Positions 6,207-13,109 of a DNA stretch of 14,364 nt are shown here, in pieces. Each line of letters opens with the position of its first letter. Position 1 is the stretch's first letter. This DNA comes from Lysobacteraceae bacterium UBA6001. Lineage in GTDB: Bacteria > Pseudomonadota > Gammaproteobacteria > Xanthomonadales > Xanthomonadaceae. The position numbers and the translations under genes were made by a program. The DNA lies in contig DJAN01000287.1 of assembly GCA_002429615.1 (NCBI GenBank), forward strand, positions 1 through 14,364. Reading direction: 5' to 3'. The notes beneath the pieces were generated by a model. It saw only the letters and a program-made list of their open reading frames with translations. It was not told the origin of the DNA and searched no databases.

Positions 6207-7406
6207 CAGGCCCTCGGCGTGGAAATGCTGTGCTTCCTGGAACAGTTCCACCGCCGGGCGCACGTCCAGTTCCTCGTGGATCTCGCGCAGGTGGCGGATC
6301 GCCGCCGGCTCGTCGTCGTGCGCATCCGGCACGCGGCCTTCCGGCGCCTGCTCCACTTCGGACACGTTGGCGATCAGCACCGCATGGTGCGCGGTCATCG
6401 CGCGGCCGCATTCGGTGACGATGCGCGGCTGCGGCAGGCCATGCTCCTCGCAGGCGCTGGCCAGCGGCTGCACGATGTTGCTGGCGTAGGAATGCAGCCC
6501 ATAGTTGATCGAGCAGTAGCTGCGCGAACGGGTGCCTTCGTAGTCGATGCCCAGCCCGCCGCCGACGTCGACGTGGCTGATCTTCGCGCCCAGGCGCGAG
6601 AGCTCGACGAAATAGCGGGTCGCCTCGCGCATGCCGTTGGCGATGTCGCGCACGTTGGAGATCTGCGAGCCCATGTGGAAGTGCAGCAGGTTCAGGCAGT
6701 CGGCGTATTCGGTATCGCGCAGCGACTTCCACAGGTCCAGCACCTGGCGCGGCGACAGCCCGAACTTGGCCTTGTCACCGCCACTGTTCTGCCACTTGCC
6801 CGCTCCCAGCGAGGCCAGGCGCATGCGCACGCCCAGGCCCGGCTTGACGTCGAGGCGGCGCGCCTCTTCCAGCACCAGCTTCAGCTCGGACGGTTTCTCG
6901 ATGACGATGAAGGTCTGCAGGCCGAGCTTGCGGCCGATCAGCGCCAGGCGGATGTACTCGCGGTCCTTGTAGCCGTTGCAGACGATCAGCCCGCCCGGGC
7001 GCGACAGCGCCAGCACCGCCATCAGCTCCGGCTTGCTGCCGGCTTCCAGGCCGAAGCCCTCGCCGTGGTGCGAGGCCAGCGTGCCGGCAACGCCGCGATG
7101 CTGGTTGACCTTGATCGGATACACGGCGGTGTAGCCGCCGGCGTAGTCCCAGTCGGCCTGGGCCTGGCCGAAGGCGGTCTGCAGCTTGCCCAGGCGCTGG
7201 CCGAGGATGTCGGGGAAGCGCACCAGCAGCGGCAGCTTGGCACCGGACGCGCGGGCGGCGTCCACCACCTCCGGCAGCGACACCGCCGGGCCCTCGGCAC
7301 CAGTCGGCCTGACCACCACGTGCCCGGCCGCGTCGACGTCGAAATACCCATCGGCCCAGTGCGGGATCGAGTAGGTCTTGCGGGCTTGGTCGATGGACCA
7401 GGTCAT
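3525..7406 (-). CDS. In-frame fusion: N-terminal half of arginine decarboxylase joined to an S8 autotransporter protease without signal peptide
   Basis: One unbroken 1293-residue frame has two unrelated parts. Residues 1-400 match biosynthetic arginine decarboxylase: MTWSIDQARKTYSIPHWADG start, PLP lysine K99 in YPIKVNQ, HFHMGSQ at 243-249, GGGLGIDY at 282-289, ECGRAMTAHH at 332-341. After HFHAEGL (ending at 400) the sequence becomes a subtilisin-like protease: D416 in IVDSGV, H452 in GHGTTVA, N560 in AAGND, S647 in GTSYAAP. A passenger-associated repeat (about 735-760) follows, then an autotransporter beta-barrel (about 1030-1293) ending in Phe. Intact SpeA is about 630 residues; autotransporters of this class start with a Sec signal that is missing here. 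Both activities are probably lost: SpeA lacks its C-terminal domain, and the protease cannot enter the Sec pathway. The start has a weak GGAAA ribosome binding site. A real deletion fusion and an assembly error cannot be told apart from this sequence. Confidence 0.85.
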   Translation of the reverse strand: MTWSIDQARKTYSIPHWADGYFDVDAAGHVVVRPTGAEGPAVSLPEVVDAARASGAKLPLLVRFPDILGQRLGKLQTAFGQAQADWDYAGGYTAVYPIKVNQHRGVAGTLASHHGEGFGLEAGSKPELMAVLALSRPGGLIVCNGYKDREYIRLALIGRKLGLQTFIVIEKPSELKLVLEEARRLDVKPGLGVRMRLASLGAGKWQNSGGDKAKFGLSPRQVLDLWKSLRDTEYADCLNLLHFHMGSQISNVRDIANGMREATRYFVELSRLGAKISHVDVGGGLGIDYEGTRSRSYCSINYGLHSYASNIVQPLASACEEHGLPQPRIVTECGRAMTAHHAVLIANVSEVEQAPEGRVPDAHDDEPAAIRHLREIHEELDVRPAVELFQEAQHFHAEGLAASGYDGSGVRIGIVDSGVNRNHPALQGRVIANYTYLDPRTNNTAVDDVVGHGTTVAQLAAGKPFGSWPGGVAQGAQIVSARIIADKAPEDDGSGQGNEVDGALGLAPIHDDLIAAGVKIMNNSWGGLYWTKPEATAPIAAEYRPFIIGNGGLVVFAAGNDAQANPSDMAALPSQFGPGGTLPAADLERGWITVAALDTSTPTRLESYSNACGTAMRYCLVAPGTALFTGTNDTAGNPTYWYGSGTSYAAPLVSGAAAVVWQKFPYFSNDLLRQTLLGTATDMGAPGIDAVFGNGLLNVAKALNGPGRLDFGDASASLPAGTISEWSNDISGAGGVVVGGAGTLRLTGANTFTGALRVQDTARVDLFNELGTGLDIAAGASASLSRIAMTGGIGNRGVLELGPDASQAGAINITGDVRNSGDVKLGVAGDISIHGTYVQDAAGRLSFLINGKPLQATSAQLAGALYVYGIYGSYVGGSTRQYVLSTAAGGLSGQFDSFGYDSSKLLLNASVGYDTGNAWLDITRVDVVAAATALGTPTAAMLGSATRVEDAFTALDGGDTKVTTPVAGTDVLQGAAKIQQVSGAQALQATLDSLSGRLHTLANEVTFDGIDQDRRALSQRFDELGRDPRSSGAWMRDTGGSGDASAGQYAMSGWTIGQDTRIGSGGVVGYAFGETRAYAGIAAQDDRARNRQTQADVYGGWHEGAAYAMLQLGSGRYQRDLDRHLLLGDSWLGVGSRYEGRFSRAALEGGYRFTLGDRADLTPYAGLQYASVETPAFAEQGGLGFGLRSDGGTTTRTQAIAGLRGALRRGAWSWEGHAEWQQPLAQSGQVLQASFTGIDAWADLPAMDDAPAALLGFSARAWLSPRSRLALGFDQRLGRDAGQAWSLGYLLGF
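6207..7406 (-). pseudogene. speA: speA remnant: N-terminal part of biosynthetic arginine decarboxylase
   Basis: The first 400 codons of the fusion are the barrel domain of the PLP-dependent enzyme that converts arginine to agmatine, the first step of a route to putrescine. The sequence matches the family well up to the HFHAEGL region, with PLP lysine, glycine-rich phosphate loop and normal start present. The remaining ~230 residues are absent. In the alanine-racemase-fold decarboxylases that part carries the conserved cysteine-containing segment (CD-S-DG type) contributed across the dimer interface, so activity is unlikely. The neighbouring speE is intact. Confidence 0.85.
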
Positions 7407-7439
7407 GGGCGTTTCCAGGGGCAGGCGCAGGGGACGCGC

Positions 7440-7445
7440 ATTCTA
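7440..7445 (-). promoter_or_regulatory. -10-like element before speA
   Basis: On the minus strand TAGAAT followed by GCGCG lies 33 bases before the speA ATG, inside the 53-base gap after the M48 gene. It shares the core TA(G/C)AATGCGC with the dehydrogenase and speE start regions, so the fusion probably has its own promoter besides read-through from the M48 gene. No good -35 is seen. Confidence 0.4.
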
Positions 7446-7459
7446 CCTACCTCCCATGG

Positions 7460-9310
7460 CTACTTGCGGTAAACGGGGACCCCCACCGCCTTGCGCAGGC
7501 GCCGCGCCACCGCGCGGTACTGGCGGCTGCCGGCGAAGACGATGAAGGTGCCCGGCAGCTCGATCGCCTCCACCAGCTTCTTGAGGCGGCTGTCCTCGCT
7601 ATAGAGCAGTCCGCGCCAGGCCACCAGCAGCACGTAGTGCGGAACGCCACCGTCGTCGCCAGGCAGCTGCTTGCGTGCCAACCAGGCCTGGGAAACGCTG
7701 CCCTGGGCGTCCAGCACGCCGCGCAGGTCGTCCACTGTCTCCGCGTCGAGGTCGTGGGCGAGGAACTGGTCCTTGGCGCCCAGCTCGTTGCGCGCATGGT
7801 GCCCACGTAGGCGCGCGTCCTGCATCTGCTGCCATTCCATCGCGATCTCGTCCTGGCCGGCCGTGTCGCCGCGCTCGCGGTAGTACCAGGACAGGTGCTG
7901 CAGCGCGGCTTGGCGGCATTGCGGGTCCAGGCTGATCGCCCGGCGCAGGTGGGCCACGCCGGCGGCGTTGTCCGCCTCCAGCATCAGCACCCCGAGGCGG
8001 AAATGCACGAACGGGTCCGACGGCGCCTGCGTCAGCGCCTGGCGGTACAGCGCCAGCGCATCCACGCCGGGCACCAGCGCCTCGCTCAGCCGGGCGTGCT
8101 CGACGGTGGCCTCGGCATCGCGGACCTCCATCGCTTCCAGCGCGAACAGCCGCTCCGCATCGGCGGCCCGCTGGCGATGGCTTTCACGCCAGTCCAGCTC
8201 GACCTGGCGCCGCCACTGCTCGCTGAAGTCCTGCTCCAGCTGCGGCAGCAGCTCGCCCAGGTAGGCCTCGGCGAAACTGCGCACCGGCGGCGGCACCAGC
8301 GCCGGCGCCACGGCCAGCGCGGACAGGCGCTGGGCCAGCGTCGGATGGGTGTCATCGTGGCCCGGCGGGCGCGCCAGCATGCGCTGCAGGCGGCGCGCGT
8401 CGTCCTCGTGCGGCTGGCGCAGGCTGTCGGCCATGTCGCGGTACATCAGCATCGGCGGCGCCGCCTCGACCGCGTCGCGGCGTTGCAGGCCCGGCCAGAA
8501 GTCCTGCGAAAGCCGCTCGCTGCCCAGGTTCACCCGGATCAGCGCATCGCCGGCCACGCGCGCACCGGCCACGCGGGCGGCCATCGCGTCGGCCTGGTAT
8601 TCCTGATTGCGCGCCAGCACGAAGCTGTAGGCGTTGAAATACGGCGCATACCAGCGGAAGAAGCGCACGAACAGGCCACTGGTCCACGAACGGCGTGCCT
8701 GCAGCTGGGCCAGCACGCGGTCCCAGCTGGCCCGCACGCGGTACACCCAGCCGCCGAACCGGCCGTGGCCCCCACCAAAGTGCCCGAACTCGTGGGCGAT
8801 GACCGAGGCGAACTGCTGCGGGTCCAGCGCCTGCATCAGCGGCAGGCCGAGCACCAGGTAGTAACGATGGCCGAACAGGCCCAGCGCGCGCGGCACGGTG
8901 GCCGCGGCGGCGTTGAGCTCGCGGTTGATGATGATGCCGTGCAGGCGCGGCGCGCCGGTCTGCCGGCGCAGGCGCTCCACCTCGGCCTGCAGGGCCGGCG
9001 CCTCGTGCTTGCCCAGGCGGTATCCCCAGGGCGCTTCGAAGCGGATCCACAGGCTGCGCAGCAGCATCCAGCCGAAGGCGACCGGAATCCACACGATCTT
9101 GAACAGCTTCAGCAGCAGCAGCGGGCTGATCGCCACCAGCAGCAGCACCAGCCCCAGCGAGACCCCCAGCGCCAGCAGCAGGGACCCGCCCAGCACCGCG
9201 AAGCCGGCCAGCGCCAGCAGCGCCACCTTGGCGCGATAGCGGCCCGGCGCCTGCACCGCTTCCACTTCCAGCCTTTCGATCAGCGCACGATGCGCCACGA
9301 CGTCCGTCAT
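7460..9310 (-). CDS. M48 family metallopeptidase, membrane-anchored, with C-terminal TPR-like region
   Basis: This 616-residue protein is a zinc peptidase of the M48 (Ste24/HtpX-like) type. HEFGH at residues 173-177 gives two zinc ligands and the catalytic glutamate. E237 in NQEYQAD is the expected third ligand. Residues 28-88 contain long hydrophobic stretches (about two or three membrane spans), placing it in the inner membrane. Residues about 415-475 look like tetratricopeptide helices (LYRQALTQAPSDPFVHFRLG, then HLRRAISLDP), suggesting a protein-binding part. The extreme C-terminus (about 555-616) resembles no motif I can name. I chose ATG 9310 because GGGGAGATGGGGA precedes it and the protein looks natural from MTDVV onward; a start at 9532 would overlap speE. 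The substrate is unknown; related proteases handle membrane-protein quality control. It lies 53 bases upstream of the speA fusion on the same strand. Confidence 0.88.
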   Translation of the reverse strand: MTDVVAHRALIERLEVEAVQAPGRYRAKVALLALAGFAVLGGSLLLALGVSLGLVLLLVAISPLLLLKLFKIVWIPVAFGWMLLRSLWIRFEAPWGYRLGKHEAPALQAEVERLRRQTGAPRLHGIIINRELNAAAATVPRALGLFGHRYYLVLGLPLMQALDPQQFASVIAHEFGHFGGGHGRFGGWVYRVRASWDRVLAQLQARRSWTSGLFVRFFRWYAPYFNAYSFVLARNQEYQADAMAARVAGARVAGDALIRVNLGSERLSQDFWPGLQRRDAVEAAPPMLMYRDMADSLRQPHEDDARRLQRMLARPPGHDDTHPTLAQRLSALAVAPALVPPPVRSFAEAYLGELLPQLEQDFSEQWRRQVELDWRESHRQRAADAERLFALEAMEVRDAEATVEHARLSEALVPGVDALALYRQALTQAPSDPFVHFRLGVLMLEADNAAGVAHLRRAISLDPQCRQAALQHLSWYYRERGDTAGQDEIAMEWQQMQDARLRGHHARNELGAKDQFLAHDLDAETVDDLRGVLDAQGSVSQAWLARKQLPGDDGGVPHYVLLVAWRGLLYSEDSRLKKLVEAIELPGTFIVFAGSRQYRAVARRLRKAVGVPVYRK

Positions 9311-9326
9311 TCCCCATCTCCCCCGA

Positions 9327-9340
9327 GATCGGCGCCGATC
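9327..9340. repeat. 14-base perfect palindrome in the M48 leader
   Basis: GATCGGCGCCGATC lies 17 bases upstream of the M48 start, in the 145-base divergent region shared with speE. It could be a regulator site or a small hairpin. About one palindrome of this length is expected by chance in a window this size, so only its intergenic position is suggestive. Confidence 0.3.
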
Positions 9341-9387
9341 CTGGCGCCCGTCCCGGCATGGTAACGGACGCGTGCGGGTGCCTTCGC

Positions 9388-9393
9388 TACAAT
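9388..9393 (+). promoter_or_regulatory. -10-like element of the speE promoter
   Basis: TACAAT followed by GCGCGCC resembles a sigma70 -10 with a GC-rich discriminator and lies 62 bases before the speE ATG. The -35 region is not recognisable. The predicted leader is short and cytosine-rich. Confidence 0.5.
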
Positions 9394-9455
9394 GCGCGCC
9401 CTCTTCCCGCCCGCCCCCGGCCCCTGGCCGCCGGGCCCGCCGCACAGGATCCCCC

Positions 9456-10313
9456 ATGAGCAGCAACGACAACTGGTACATCGAGCATTTCCAGCCCACC
9501 GGCTCGGCCATCGGCTTCCGCATCACCGGCAAGCTGGACGAGGTGCAGTCGCCGTTCCAGAAGATCGAGATCTACGACAGCACCGACTGGGGCAAGCTGA
9601 TGGTCATCGACGGCGCGATGATGCTCACCAGCAAGGACAATTTCTTCTACCACGAGATGATCAGCCACCCGGTGCTGTTCACCCACGCCGCGCCCAAGCG
9701 CGTGGTGATCATCGGCGGTGGCGACTGCGGCACGCTGCGCGAGGTGCTCAAGCACCTGGGCGTGGAAAGCGCCACCCAGTGCGATATCGACGAGCAGGTC
9801 ACGCGCATGTCGGAGAAGTACTTCCCCGAACTCTGCGAATCCAACGGTGACAAGCGCGCCGAGCTGCTGTTCGATGACGGCGTGGCCTACATGGCGAACT
9901 GCCCGGCCGGCAGCGTGGACGTGGTCATCGTCGATTCGACCGACCCGGTCGGCCCGGCCGAAGGCCTGTTCAACAAGGCCTTCTACGAAAGCTGCTTCCG
10001 CGCGCTGAAGGACGACGGCATCCTGGTGCAGCAGTCCGAATCGCCGCTGGCGCTGCTGGACCTCATCAAGGAAATGCGCCAGGAAATGGGCAAGGCCGGC
10101 TTCCAGTCGTTCAAGACCCTGCCGTTCCCGCAGCCGTGCTACCCGACCGGCTGGTGGAGCGTGACGATGGCGCGCAAGCAGGCCGGCGTCGATTTCGCCT
10201 TCCGCCAGGCCGACGCGCAGGCCAAGGGTTTCGACACCCTGTACTACACCGCGCACCTGCACACCGGCGTGCTGGTCTCGCCGCCGTTCGTCGCCCGCGC
10301 CCTGGGCGAGTAA
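9456..10313 (+). CDS. speE: Spermidine synthase (polyamine aminopropyltransferase)
   Basis: This 285-residue cytoplasmic enzyme transfers the aminopropyl group of decarboxylated S-adenosylmethionine to putrescine, giving spermidine. The nucleotide-binding motif IIGGGDCGTLREVLKH is at residues 85-100, and the catalytic aspartate D160 lies in VDSTDPVGP. YHEM at 65-68 and the GWWSVTMA segment near 232-239 also match the family. Length is normal. The start at 9456 is chosen because AGGA (9446-9449) precedes it by six bases and family members begin with this WYIEHFQP segment; an upstream ATG at 9372 would lie in the promoter. It is divergent from the M48 gene and the speA remnant, and is followed at 10 bases by an MFS gene. 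In the family motif GGGDGG the fifth residue is Cys here, a tolerated position as far as I know. Confidence 0.95.
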   Translation: MSSNDNWYIEHFQPTGSAIGFRITGKLDEVQSPFQKIEIYDSTDWGKLMVIDGAMMLTSKDNFFYHEMISHPVLFTHAAPKRVVIIGGGDCGTLREVLKHLGVESATQCDIDEQVTRMSEKYFPELCESNGDKRAELLFDDGVAYMANCPAGSVDVVIVDSTDPVGPAEGLFNKAFYESCFRALKDDGILVQQSESPLALLDLIKEMRQEMGKAGFQSFKTLPFPQPCYPTGWWSVTMARKQAGVDFAFRQADAQAKGFDTLYYTAHLHTGVLVSPPFVARALGE

Positions 10314-10323
10314 TCGCAGGCGC

Positions 10324-11496
10324 ATGACGCGGACGGGCGACATGCTGCACGCCCGTCCGCCGTCTCCTTCGCGCGCGCTGGCCTGGGCCACGCGCGCCAG
10401 CTTCTTCGTCGCCGGCATCAATCTGTCCGCGTGGGCGCCGCTGGTGCCCTACGCGCGTGATCGCCTGCACGCCGGCGAGGCCGAGCTCGGGCTGCTCCTG
10501 CTCGTGCTCGGCATCGGCTCGGTATGCGCGATGCCGCTGGCCGGTTGGGCCGCGCTGCGCATCGGCTGCCGGCGCCTGATCGTGGCGCTCGGCGTGCTGG
10601 GCCTGCTCTGCCTGCCCGGCCTCGGCTGGGTACCGGGCTTCACCGGCCTGGCGGTGCTGCTGTTCGTCTATGGGGCCGCGCTGGGCGGCATGGACGTGGC
10701 GATCAACCTGCATGCGGTGACCGTCGAACGCCAGGCCACGCGGCCGATGATGTCGGGCTTCCACGGCTGCTTCAGCATCGGCTGCATTGCCGGCGCCGGC
10801 AGCGTGGCCGGCATGTTGTGGCTGGGCGCCGCCCCTTGGGCGGCGGTATTGCCCGTCCTGCTGCTCAACGCCGCGTGCCTGTGGCGCAGCGCACCGCACC
10901 TGCTCGCCGCGGCCGGGGATGCCGGCGGCTGGCACTGGCCGCACGGCCGCCTGCTGCTGCTCGGCGGCATGGCCTTCGCCACCTTCCTGATGGAAGGCGC
11001 GATGCTCGACTGGAGCGCGATCGCCTTCAATACGCTGCAGCGGGTGGATACCGCGCGGGCCGGCAGCGCCTATGCCGTGTTCGCGGTGACCATGACCGCC
11101 GGCCGCTTCGCGGGTGACCGCTGGGTCGCGCGGCACGGCGGCATGCCCGTGCTGCTGGCCGGCACCGCGCTGGCGGTGACGGGGCTGGCGATCGCCCTGT
11201 GGACGGCCTCGCCCCTGCTGGCCCTGCTCGGCTACGCCCTGGCCGGCCTGGGCGCGGCGAACATCGCGCCACTGGCGTTCTCCGCCGCCGGCCGCCAGCC
11301 CGGCACGCGGCCACAGGTGGCCGTGGCGGCGGTCTCGGCGATGGGTTACTCCGGCTCGCTGGCCGGGCCGGCCTTGATCGGCTTCATCGCCCACGCCAGC
11401 AGCCTGTCTCTGGCCATGACCTGCGTGGCGGCGGGGCTGGCGCTGGCCGTCGTGCTGGGCAGCGGCAGCGTTCGGCCCATGGCCTCCAGCCGCTGA
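10324..11496 (+). CDS. MFS transporter, YbjJ-like
   Basis: This 390-residue inner-membrane protein has about 12 hydrophobic segments from residue 25 to 380, typical of the major facilitator superfamily. Motifs fit the YbjJ branch: GGMDVAINLH at 121-130, SGFHGCFSIG at 144-153, EGAMLDWSA at 224-232, and a motif-A-like GRFAGDR at 260-266. The transported compound is unknown for most of this branch. It begins 10 bases after the speE stop and so may be co-transcribed with speE, but a role in polyamine export is only a guess. The first ATG (10324) has AGG only three bases upstream; ATG 10342 is an alternative start that would remove six residues. A terminator-like hairpin follows the stop. Confidence 0.85.
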   Translation: MTRTGDMLHARPPSPSRALAWATRASFFVAGINLSAWAPLVPYARDRLHAGEAELGLLLLVLGIGSVCAMPLAGWAALRIGCRRLIVALGVLGLLCLPGLGWVPGFTGLAVLLFVYGAALGGMDVAINLHAVTVERQATRPMMSGFHGCFSIGCIAGAGSVAGMLWLGAAPWAAVLPVLLLNAACLWRSAPHLLAAAGDAGGWHWPHGRLLLLGGMAFATFLMEGAMLDWSAIAFNTLQRVDTARAGSAYAVFAVTMTAGRFAGDRWVARHGGMPVLLAGTALAVTGLAIALWTASPLLALLGYALAGLGAANIAPLAFSAAGRQPGTRPQVAVAAVSAMGYSGSLAGPALIGFIAHASSLSLAMTCVAAGLALAVVLGSGSVRPMASSR

Positions 11497-11509
11497 GCAG
11501 ACCCCCTCT

Positions 11510-11539
11510 TGTTCCATCCGCGGAACATTGCATTTTTTT
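11510..11539 (+). terminator. Terminator-like hairpin after the MFS gene
   Basis: TGTTCC (11510-11515) pairs with GGAACA (11522-11527) around a 6-base loop ATCCGC. Five bases later come seven T (11533-11539). The T run is slightly displaced from the stem. The position, 14 bases after the MFS stop and before a gene with its own ribosome binding site, fits the end of the speE-MFS transcript. Confidence 0.6.
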
Positions 11540-11667
11540 AACATTCAGCATTTAAAGACTGGCGAGTTCTAAAATTACCGCCATCGCCCCGACCTGCCGG
11601 TCCTGGCGCCATCAACCCGCCGCCGACGCCCCACCCCCTCTTTCCGGCGCGGGACCAGGAGTCCGAG
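11540..11667 (+). promoter_or_regulatory. AT-rich leader and promoter region of the kinase-like gene
   Basis: The stretch 11521-11576 is clearly AT-richer than its surroundings. TAAAAT (11570-11575) is a reasonable -10 candidate; no good -35 is seen at 16-18 bases. The remaining bases up to the start are C-rich and end in AGGAG (11657-11661). Confidence 0.35.
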
Positions 11668-12327
11668 ATGAATACGCGCGCGTCCACCGCCATCGGTGCC
11701 GACCTTTCCGCCCCTGTCCTGCTGAAGGAAGGCACGCGCCTGCTCGAACCGAACGTCTATCGCACCCACGTCAACGGCCAGCCGGCCGTGATCAAGGACT
11801 ACAGCCGGTATCGCCGCACCCTGCTGGCGCCGATCGCCCGCCTGATGGTCAGCCACGAGGCGCGCATGCTGGAGCGGCTGAAGGGCTGGCGCCACGCACC
11901 GGCGCTGCTCGGCACGCTCGGCGGCCTGGCCCTGGGCATGGAGTTCATTCCGGGCGAGACGCTGAGCGCCAGCGCGCTGGTCGGCCAGGAAGTCTTCAAG
12001 GACCTGCAGGACGCGCTCGACAAGCTGCACTCGGCCGGCATCACCCACAACGACCTGCATGGCACCAACGTGGTGGTCAGCGCGGGCGTGCCGGTGCTGA
12101 TCGACTTCACCTCGGCCTGGCGCTTCCCGCGCTGGCTGCGCGACAACCCGATCTCGCGCCAGCTGCGCCGCAGCGACAACGCCAACCTGCTCAAGATGCA
12201 GCAGCGCCTGACCGGCGTGGCGCCGTCGGCCGAGCAGGCCGCGCTGACCGCCGAGCCGGGCTGGGTGCGCCGCATCCGCACCGGCTGGAAGCACTTCTAC
12301 CGCCGCATGAAGGGCGAGACGGCCTGA
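11668..12327 (+). CDS. Small protein-kinase-fold protein (RIO/lipopolysaccharide-kinase-like)
   Basis: This 219-residue protein has the core of a eukaryotic-type kinase fold in compact form. It has a nucleotide-binding lysine K43 (AVIKDY) and a helix glutamate E64 (SHEARMLERL). The catalytic loop HNDLHGTN is at 127-134 with D129 and N134, and the metal-binding D146 lies in LIDF. The hydrophobic hinge MEFIPGETL is at 91-99. Compact kinases with these motifs in gammaproteobacteria include the RIO-like and WaaP/InaA lipopolysaccharide kinases. Its substrate, protein or lipopolysaccharide sugar, cannot be read from sequence. The C-terminal ~20 residues are basic and aromatic (VRRIRTGWKHFYRRMK) and might contact the membrane. 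The start is well supported by AGGAG six bases upstream. It ends 17 bases before the stop of the convergent PII gene. Confidence 0.8.
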   Translation: MNTRASTAIGADLSAPVLLKEGTRLLEPNVYRTHVNGQPAVIKDYSRYRRTLLAPIARLMVSHEARMLERLKGWRHAPALLGTLGGLALGMEFIPGETLSASALVGQEVFKDLQDALDKLHSAGITHNDLHGTNVVVSAGVPVLIDFTSAWRFPRWLRDNPISRQLRRSDNANLLKMQQRLTGVAPSAEQAALTAEPGWVRRIRTGWKHFYRRMKGETA

Positions 12328-12334
12328 TCCGCCG

Positions 12335-13088
<754 letters not shown>

Positions 13089-13109
13089 CACTTCGCCCCG
13101 AGCAGCCGC

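Noticed and set aside
6198..6212. A simple sequencing frameshift as the cause of the SpeA-protease fusion
   Set aside because: A one-base error cannot replace SpeA sequence by an unrelated protein; both parts are in one clean frame, so a larger deletion, rearrangement or misassembly is required.
3525..7406. A designed toxin-like or defence two-domain protein
   Set aside because: The SpeA part stops mid-domain and the autotransporter part lacks only its export signal, which fits gene breakage better than a functional architecture.
4035..7472. Long plus-strand open frames (about 600 and 531 codons) opposite the fusion gene
   Set aside because: Compositionally shadow-like, no recognisable domain, and fully antisense to well-supported SpeA and autotransporter sequence.
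9311..9532. N-terminal extension of the M48 protein from ATG 9532
   Set aside because: It would overlap the speE coding region, lacks family similarity, and ATG 9310 has a good ribosome binding site.
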